Positions 1 to 4,457 of a stretch of 5,044 bases of DNA are shown piece by piece. Made by a program: the position numbers and the translations under genes. Origin of the DNA: Acidobacteriota bacterium. GTDB lineage: Bacteria; Acidobacteriota; Terriglobia; Terriglobales; Acidobacteriaceae. Where the stretch lies: assembly GCA_021798655.1 (NCBI GenBank), contig JAJZFE010000510.1, positions 1-5,044 of the forward strand, written 5' to 3'. The notes beneath the pieces were generated by a model. It ran no database searches, was not told where the DNA came from, and worked only from the letters and a program-made list of their open reading frames with translations. Every line of letters begins with the position of its first letter. Position 1 is the stretch's first letter.

Positions 1-106
1 CCTCCCGGACCCGCAGACCGCCCTCACCCGCGCAGGCTTCCGCCGCATCGCAAGCCACCAGCGCCTGGGCGGCCTGCTCTACACTGAACTCTGGCAGCAC
101 CGCTAA
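1..106 (+). CDS. 3' end of an unidentified CDS, possibly a class I SAM-dependent methyltransferase
   Basis: A plus-strand frame with its first complete codon at base 2 stays open from the window edge to a TAA at 104-106, giving 34 residues that end in LYTELWQHR. Codon use is strongly C/G-ending, as in the neighbouring genes. The segment LTRAGFRRIASHQRLGGLL resembles the C-terminus of UbiE/MenG-type and related methyltransferases, where a 'hydrophobic-x-x-AGF' helix leads into a last strand after a Leu-Gly-Gly turn. This likeness rests on a few residues and the catalytic part lies outside the window, so the function is tentative. The gene reads in the same direction as sixA, 185 bases upstream of it. 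No hairpin terminator is visible after its stop. Confidence 0.5.
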   Translation, partial: LPDPQTALTRAGFRRIASHQRLGGLLYTELWQHR

Positions 107-133
107 AATAGAATCACCCCCGGCCCCAAACCA

Positions 134-286
134 AGCACCAGCCACCTCACCCCTAACCCTCACCTCTCACCTCTCGCACCTCACATCTCACATCTCGTAT
201 CTCTCATCTCGTATCTCTCATCTCGTATCTAGCATCTAGCACCTAGAACCTAGCACCTAGCACCTAGCACCTAGAACCTAGCCCCT
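134..286. repeat. Degenerate heptanucleotide tandem array in the sixA upstream gap
   Basis: From 161 to 286 the sequence divides exactly into 18 units of 7 bases, and every unit ends in YCT. The units fall into blocks: CACCTCT and CACATCT types at 161-195, an alternating CGTATCT/CTCATCT 14-mer at 196-230, then AGCATCT, AGCACCT and AGAACCT types at 231-286. Upstream, 134-154 gives three further looser units, and one 6-base unit at 155-160 shifts the phase by one. Neighbouring units differ by one to three bases, as expected from stepwise duplication by replication slippage. The plus strand of the array is C/T/A-rich and nearly free of G in its first half; the second half contains CTAG once per unit. 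The array ends five bases before the sixA ATG. It has no unique spacers, so it is not a CRISPR array. Heptameric short tandem repeats are known from other bacteria, for example the STRR families of filamentous cyanobacteria; any function here is unknown. Confidence 0.9.
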
Positions 287-291
287 ACCCC

Positions 292-843
292 ATGAATCTC
301 TACATCCTCCGCCACGCCAGCGCCGGCCTCCGCCGTCCCAATCCGCTCCTCGACACCAAGCGTCCGCTCGACAAGGACGGCAAGGCCCAGTGCCTCCAGC
401 TCGCCCACGTCCTCAACGCCATGAAGATCAGCTTCGACCTCGTCGTCTCCAGCCCGCTCAAGCGCAGCCTGCAGACCGCGCAGCTGGTCGCCACCGAGAC
501 CGGCTTCGAGCAGGGCATTCTCATCTCCACCGCGCTCGCCCCCGCCGGCACCTTCGCCCAGTTCCAGCGCCTGCTCCGCGACTGCGAAGCCTACGAGAAC
601 GTGCTCGTCGTCGGCCACAACCCCACCCTGACCCAGTTCCTCGGCCAGCTCCTCGCCGGCCCTGCCCCCACCGCCGCACCGACTGCCGCCGTCCCCGGCA
701 TCCGCCTCCGCAAAGGCTCCCTCGCCCGCATCAGCCTGCAGCGCGGCCCCGCCGTTCTGCAGAGCCTCATCGACCCCCGCATCGTCCGCGCGCTCTATGC
801 CACCTCGACAAAGAGCTCGCGCCGAAAGACCTCGCGGAAGTAA
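292..843 (+). CDS. sixA: SixA-like phosphohistidine phosphatase (histidine phosphatase superfamily, branch 1)
   Basis: The gene encodes 183 residues starting MNLYILRHASAG. The RH motif (R7-H8) at the very N-terminus, in the RHA form, is typical of SixA, and H8 is the expected phospho-accepting catalytic histidine. SSPLKRSLQTA (from S53, with R58) is the conserved phosphate-pocket motif. VVGHNPTL supplies the second catalytic histidine, H109. SixA of E. coli (about 160 residues) dephosphorylates phosphohistidine proteins such as ArcB-type HPt domains or the nitrogen PTS; the target here is unknown. Additions relative to a minimal SixA are an Ala/Pro/Thr-rich stretch at about 123-136 and a basic tail (about 173-183, Lys/Arg/Ser-rich). 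The start is fixed by the motif lying directly at the N-terminus. No Shine-Dalgarno sequence precedes it, because the heptad array ends at 286. The last 49 bases overlap the 3' end of the convergent ppx gene, and in the overlap codon use drops its usual C-ending preference. Family assignment is firm, substrate is not. Confidence 0.9.
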   Translation: MNLYILRHASAGLRRPNPLLDTKRPLDKDGKAQCLQLAHVLNAMKISFDLVVSSPLKRSLQTAQLVATETGFEQGILISTALAPAGTFAQFQRLLRDCEAYENVLVVGHNPTLTQFLGQLLAGPAPTAAPTAAVPGIRLRKGSLARISLQRGPAVLQSLIDPRIVRALYATSTKSSRRKTSRK

Positions 844-2402
844 GGCGCTTCTTTCTTCAGCGCCCATGCCTCCAGGTCCGCCCGGCCCCGCGGCGGCAGC
901 AGCTCCAGCAGCACGCGCTTGGCAAACACCTTGATCCGCAGCTTCATCGCCGCCGTCGCGCGGTCCTGGTTCAGCGCCTGCGCCAGCCGCAGCAGCACCA
1001 CCGCCCGTTGAATGTGCACGTGCTCCTCCATCGGCACCGCGCGCATCGGCCGATCCATCGGCTCCGGCCGGCTCTTGCCCAGGTACCGCGCAATCGCCGC
1101 CACAATCGCCCGCTGCTCCGGCGAAAACCCGAAGATCTCCGAGTTCGCAATAATGTACTGCGTGTGCCGATGGTGTCCCTGGTGGTTCATGAACTTGCCC
1201 ACCTCCTGCATCATCGCCGCCGCCCGCAGCCACAGCCTGTACTCCGCCGGCAGCTCATGCACCTGCGTCAGGTGGTCGAACAGCATCTCCACGTGCTCGC
1301 ACTCCGGCTCGGCCTTCTTCGGGTCAAAGCCGTACCGCTTGCACACCTCCAGCACGCCCTCCCACCGCTCGTGCTCCATCGTGCGATGCGCGCTGGCCCG
1401 CGTGTCCACGTCCGCCAGCATCTGCTCCAGCACGCCGTCCCGCAGCCCCAGCGGCGAGTACCGGAATCCCTTCAGCTGCAGCCGCTCCAGCAGCGTCGCA
1501 TACACCTGCGCGCCGCCCATGATAATCTCCGACCGCTTCGGCCCGATCCCCGGCACCGCCGCGCGCTCCGCATTCGTCAGCTTCAGCAGCCGGTCCGCAA
1601 TCTTCCGCACCGAGGCCGTATCCGCCTCCAGGATCTTCACGCTGCGAATCGCCTTCTTGCTCACCGTCTTCTTCCCGACGGTCTTCTTCCCCACTGCCTT
1701 CTTCGCCGCGCCGCCAATCTCCACCCCCGCCGCCAGCGCCGCGCTCGCCTCTGCCAGTGCCGACGCCGTACCCGACGTCGCAATCACCGCCGTCACCTTC
1801 GGCAGCCCCAGCTTCCGCTCCCCCCGCCGCAGCTCGCGGTCGATAAACTTCCGCAGCCGTGCCACGTCCTCCTTCGACGGCGGATCGCTCTGCGCCAGAA
1901 ACTCCTGCTGCAGCCGCACCGCCCCCAGCGGCAGGCTCACCATCTGCTTGATCCGCCCGCCGTCCGACACCGTCACCTCGCAGCTTCCGCCGCCCAGGTC
2001 GATCAGCAGGCACCGCCCCCGCGCTCCCGGCTCCATCGTCGTCACGCCCAGGTGGATCAGCCGTCCCTCCTCCAGCCCCGAGATGATGTCCACCGTCCAC
2101 CCCGTCGACGACTTCACCCACGCCCGAAACGCCTCCGAGTTCCGCGCATCCCGCATCGCGCTCGTCGCCACCACCCGCACCCGGTCCACCACCTGCGACT
2201 GCACCGTCTTCTGAAACCGCTTCAGCGCGCGAATCGTATTCGCCATCGCCTCCGGCGAGATCACGCCCGTATCGAACACGCTCTCGCCCAGCCGCGTCAC
2301 CTCGCGGTCTTCGTGCAGAATCTTCAGCCGGTGCTGCTGCACCGAAGCGATCGCCAACCGGCAGGAGTTCGACCCGATATCGATAGCCGCAAACGTAGGC
2401 AT
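795..2402 (-). CDS. ppx: Ppx/GppA family exopolyphosphatase / pppGpp phosphohydrolase
   Basis: The gene encodes 535 residues, close to E. coli Ppx (513). Family role: removal of terminal phosphates from polyphosphate and/or hydrolysis of pppGpp to ppGpp, in the cytoplasm. The N-terminal half is an ASKHA (actin-like) fold. The phosphate-1 loop is AIDIGSNSCRL (D8, S11, N12). ATSAMRDA lies at 79-86. SGLEEGRLI has E111/E112, matching the catalytic Glu region. The phosphate-2 loop is LIDLGGGSCEV (D135, G137-G139, E142). ATSGTASALA begins at 208. The C-terminal half is HD-like: QEVGKFMNHQGHHRHT at 399-414 and a following ARYLGKSRP; the first metal-type His of the HD pair appears as Gln (Q399). An extra lysine-rich pentad repeat, KKxxx four times at 234-253, sits in domain II. 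The start at 2402 puts the family's DIGSNS motif at residue 8 and has a good ribosome binding site just upstream; the frame is open further upstream, but those residues are not family-like. The gene is convergent with sixA (49-bp overlap) and divergent from the glycosyltransferase genes. Polyphosphate versus pppGpp preference cannot be told from sequence alone. Confidence 0.94.
   Translation of the reverse strand: MPTFAAIDIGSNSCRLAIASVQQHRLKILHEDREVTRLGESVFDTGVISPEAMANTIRALKRFQKTVQSQVVDRVRVVATSAMRDARNSEAFRAWVKSSTGWTVDIISGLEEGRLIHLGVTTMEPGARGRCLLIDLGGGSCEVTVSDGGRIKQMVSLPLGAVRLQQEFLAQSDPPSKEDVARLRKFIDRELRRGERKLGLPKVTAVIATSGTASALAEASAALAAGVEIGGAAKKAVGKKTVGKKTVSKKAIRSVKILEADTASVRKIADRLLKLTNAERAAVPGIGPKRSEIIMGGAQVYATLLERLQLKGFRYSPLGLRDGVLEQMLADVDTRASAHRTMEHERWEGVLEVCKRYGFDPKKAEPECEHVEMLFDHLTQVHELPAEYRLWLRAAAMMQEVGKFMNHQGHHRHTQYIIANSEIFGFSPEQRAIVAAIARYLGKSRPEPMDRPMRAVPMEEHVHIQRAVVLLRLAQALNQDRATAAMKLRIKVFAKRVLLELLPPRGRADLEAWALKKEAPYFREVFRRELFVEVA
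844..864 (+). terminator. Small perfect hairpin directly after the sixA stop codon
   Basis: GGCGCT (844-849) and AGCGCC (859-864) form a perfect 6-bp stem around a 9-base pyrimidine-rich loop, beginning at the base after the sixA TAA. The position suits a 3'-end hairpin for the sixA transcript. No T-run follows, so a canonical intrinsic terminator is not supported. The same bases encode the ALKKEA segment of ppx on the other strand, so the symmetry may be a by-product of coding. Confidence 0.25.
1651..1710 (-). repeat. 15-bp tandem repeat x4 inside ppx encoding Lys-Lys pentapeptides
   Basis: Four consecutive 15-base units (1651-1665, 1666-1680, 1681-1695, 1696-1710) share a core YCTTCTT on the plus strand. 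On the ppx coding strand they give KKAVG, KKTVG, KKTVS and KKAIR (residues 234-253). The two middle units are the most alike, consistent with in-frame duplication. The repeat is in frame and does not disrupt the gene. I do not know of it as part of the standard Ppx/GppA fold, so it looks like an inserted basic loop. Confidence 0.85.
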
Positions 2403-2406
2403 AGCA

Positions 2407-2414
2407 CTTCCTCT
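2407..2414 (-). promoter_or_regulatory. Ribosome binding site of ppx
   Basis: On the minus strand AGAGGAAG is followed after four bases (TGCT) by the ATG whose first base is 2402. The GGA core sits six bases from the start, a normal distance. This site decides the ppx start, because the frame is open far upstream and other ATG codons exist there. It is the only clear Shine-Dalgarno sequence among the starts in this window. Confidence 0.75.
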
Positions 2415-2415
2415 G

Positions 2416-2430
2416 CACAAAACTTTCGTG
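2416..2430. promoter_or_regulatory. Operator-like imperfect palindrome upstream of ppx
   Basis: The 15 bases have the form CACnAAA-n-TTTnGTG, with six symmetric pairs on each side of a central base and one mismatched pair. The element lies directly upstream of the ppx ribosome binding site in the divergent region, a place where a repressor could act. It is too compact to fold as an RNA hairpin with a usable loop, so a DNA-binding site is the likelier reading. One copy only is visible, so chance is a real possibility. Confidence 0.3.
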
Positions 2431-2528
2431 TCTGCACCACCATACATCCTCGCCATCCCTCCTTCGCCGCCAGTAATCCACAGAGGTTCGTTATCCTTGA
2501 GAGCAGGCAGAACCGCGCCAGCCAATCT

Positions 2529-4457
2529 ATGGGAATCACCGCCGAGCATCCGACGCCACACCGCCTCCGCGCCAACGCCGCCTCGCGCTGGCCGCTGTCG
2601 CACGTCGTGCTGCTGCTCTGCCTCTGGCTCGCCATCTTCGTCGCCGCCCTCCACGGCCCGCCGCTGCTCGACGACGCCGACGCCACCCACGCCCAGGCCG
2701 CACAGGCCATGCTCCACACCGGCGACTGGGTCACGCTCCACGTCGACGGCATCCGCTATCTCGAAAAGCCGCCGCTCCCCTACTGGATCGCCGCCGCCAG
2801 CCTCGCGCTCTTCCCCGCGCATCCGGCCTTCGCCATCCATCTCCCGCTCGCGCTCACCGTGCTCGCTCTCGCGCTCCTCGGCTACGCGTGGTCGCGCCGC
2901 GTCTTCGGATCCACCGCCGCGCTCTACACCGGCCTCTTCACGCTCACCGCTGCGGGTGTCTTTCTCTTCACGCGCATCTTCATCCCCGACGCGCTCCTGT
3001 CCCTGCTCCTCGCCCTCGCTCTCTACCTCTTCCAGCGCGCACTGGACGCCAACGCACCCCGCCGCAGCGCCTACGCCATGTGGGCCACCGTCGCCCTCGC
3101 CGTGCTCGCCAAGGGACTCATCGCTCCCATCTTTCTCGCCGCCCCGGCACTGGCCTACCTGCTCCTCACCGGCCAGCTACCTCGCTGGCGTCGCCTCCGC
3201 CCCTTCACCGGAGTGCTCCTCTTCCTCGCCATCGCCGCGCCCTGGCACATCCTCGCCGGCCTGCGCAACACCGGCAGCCTCGGCGGCTTCGGCTTCGCCC
3301 CCGGCCACGGCTTCTTCTGGTTCTACTTCGTCAACGAGCACCTCCTCCGCTTCCTCGGCCGCCGCATCCCCCGCGACTACAACAAGCTCCCCGCCGTCCT
3401 CTACTGGTCTCTGCACCTCGTCTGGCTCTTTCCCTGGAGCCTCTTCGCACCCACCGCGCTGCTCCTCGCCTGGCGTCGCCGCTCCGCCCTTCGCACCCTC
3501 CGCAACGCCACCCCCGCGCAACACACCGCACTCCTCCTCGGCCTCTTCTCCGCCTTCGTCCTCGTCTTCTTCTCCCTCTCCACCAACCAGGAGTACTACA
3601 CCTTCCCCGTCTACCTCCCGCTCCTGATGCTGCTCGCCGCTTCACTCGCCCGCACGCAAACTGCACACACCGACGCCCCGCTCCGCCGCTGCCTCACCTT
3701 CGCCTTCGCCGCCTTCTTTGTCCTCGGACTCGCCATCTCCGTCGCCCTCGCCTGGGGCCTCTGGACCGCGCGCCACCTCCCCTTCGTCCCCGACATCGGC
3801 GCTCTCCTCGCCCATCGCGGTGTGGGCGACTACACCCTCTCCATGTCCCACTTCTTCGACCTCACCGGCCCGTCCTTCGCCGCCCTCCGACTCCCCGCCA
3901 CGCTCGCCGCGCTCGCCTTCGCCCTCGGCCCCGCCCTCGCCGCGTGGCTCCATCATCGCCGGCGCAACCACTCCGCCATCCTCGCCATCGCCCTCACCAG
4001 CGCCACCTTCCTCATCGCCGCGCACATCGCCCTCGTCCGTTTCTCCCCCATGCTCTCCTCCGCCGACTTCGCCCAGACCATCCAGGCCCTCGATCAACAA
4101 CACCGCATCGCGCCCGACTCCCAGGTCCTCCTCTTCGGCGACCAGGCCTACGGCTCTTCCATCCCCTTCTACCTCCGCCAACCCGTCTATTTAGTGGCCG
4201 GCCGCAGCACCTCCATGCTCTTCGGCAGCACCTTCCCCGACGCCCCGCCCCTCTTCCTCACCCCGCAACAACTCCAGTCCACCTGGGCACACGGCCCCCG
4301 CAAGATCCTCTTCGTCCCCCTCGAACTCCGCGACCAGGTCGATCAGCTCCTCGGCTCCCACAAACTTCTCCTCCGCGAAACCTCCGGCAAGGCCCTCTTC
4401 ACCGACCGGCCCCTCGACTCTCCCGACTCCCCCGATTCCATGAAAGCCCCCCAATGA
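2529..4457 (+). CDS. ArnT/PMT-like membrane glycosyltransferase (GT39/GT83-type)
   Basis: The gene encodes 642 residues. It is a polytopic inner-membrane GT-C fold enzyme expected to transfer a sugar from a polyprenyl-phosphate donor to a lipid or glycan acceptor on the periplasmic side; donor and acceptor are unknown. The first membrane helix is at about 24-41. The first periplasmic loop follows, with LLDDADATHA (D48, D49, D51), the position of the catalytic Asp in ArnT, then GDWVT (65-69) and EKPPLPYW (79-86), all hallmarks of ArnT-like proteins. TRIFIPD (148-154) and the loop motif NEHLLRFLGRR (from N269) also fit. About a dozen hydrophobic segments follow, then a C-terminal soluble domain from about 509. 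In place of the DxDE pattern usual in ArnT, the Glu position is Thr. The ATG at 2529 is chosen because a short basic N-terminus then leads into the first helix; no good ribosome binding site precedes it and the frame upstream runs antisense through ppx. The protein ends in a short DSPDSPDS repeat, and the TGA overlaps the next start. Confidence 0.88.
   Translation: MGITAEHPTPHRLRANAASRWPLSHVVLLLCLWLAIFVAALHGPPLLDDADATHAQAAQAMLHTGDWVTLHVDGIRYLEKPPLPYWIAAASLALFPAHPAFAIHLPLALTVLALALLGYAWSRRVFGSTAALYTGLFTLTAAGVFLFTRIFIPDALLSLLLALALYLFQRALDANAPRRSAYAMWATVALAVLAKGLIAPIFLAAPALAYLLLTGQLPRWRRLRPFTGVLLFLAIAAPWHILAGLRNTGSLGGFGFAPGHGFFWFYFVNEHLLRFLGRRIPRDYNKLPAVLYWSLHLVWLFPWSLFAPTALLLAWRRRSALRTLRNATPAQHTALLLGLFSAFVLVFFSLSTNQEYYTFPVYLPLLMLLAASLARTQTAHTDAPLRRCLTFAFAAFFVLGLAISVALAWGLWTARHLPFVPDIGALLAHRGVGDYTLSMSHFFDLTGPSFAALRLPATLAALAFALGPALAAWLHHRRRNHSAILAIALTSATFLIAAHIALVRFSPMLSSADFAQTIQALDQQHRIAPDSQVLLFGDQAYGSSIPFYLRQPVYLVAGRSTSMLFGSTFPDAPPLFLTPQQLQSTWAHGPRKILFVPLELRDQVDQLLGSHKLLLRETSGKALFTDRPLDSPDSPDSMKAPQ

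Larger units (their letters stand above)
2403..2528. promoter_or_regulatory. Divergent intergenic region between ppx and the glycosyltransferase operon
   Basis: These 126 bases separate two start codons on opposite strands, so promoters for both ppx (leftward) and the glycosyltransferase genes (rightward) are expected here or inside the flanking coding regions. It contains the ppx ribosome binding site, an imperfect palindrome at 2416-2430, and a direct repeat TCTGCAC at 2412-2418 and 2431-2437. No convincing -35/-10 pair was found on either strand: a TTGAGA at 2497-2502 has no -10 partner at proper spacing, and a leftward TATGGT (2444-2439) has no -35. The call rests on gene arrangement rather than on a recognised promoter. 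Confidence 0.45.

Noticed and set aside
104..109. TAAAAT as a -10 box for sixA, overlapping the upstream stop codon
   Set aside because: It resembles TATAAT, but no -35 hexamer lies at a suitable distance upstream, and one AT-rich hexamer is weak evidence. If real, the heptad array would be in the transcript leader.
161..286. CRISPR array
   Set aside because: The units are 7 bases with no unique spacers and no adjacent cas genes in the window.
1012..2214. 400-codon plus-strand frame antisense to ppx
   Set aside because: Ser/Arg/Pro-rich translation without motifs, entirely within a well-supported gene on the other strand.
2497..2502. TTGAGA as a -35 box for the glycosyltransferase operon
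   Set aside because: A -10 at 16-18 bases would fall at GCCAAT/AGCCAA, which is not -10-like, and transcription would begin at or after the start codon.
390..2528. Plus-strand frame open for over 2 kb in phase with the glycosyltransferase, which would make a 1355-residue protein
   Set aside because: This part lies antisense to ppx and in another frame of sixA. Its translation is Arg/Pro/His-rich with no domain, as expected for a shadow in GC-rich DNA. Only the portion from 2529 has membrane helices and GT-C motifs.
2403..2840. N-terminal extension of ppx to an upstream ATG at 2840
   Set aside because: The extra residues are low-complexity Gly/Glu/Arg/Val translation antisense to the glycosyltransferase. 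The family motif begins at residue 8 from the 2402 start, which also has a strong ribosome binding site.
2428..3627. 399-codon plus-strand frame overlapping the glycosyltransferase
   Set aside because: Almost wholly Ser/Pro/Arg/Ala composition, a frame-shifted reading of the C-rich glycosyltransferase gene.
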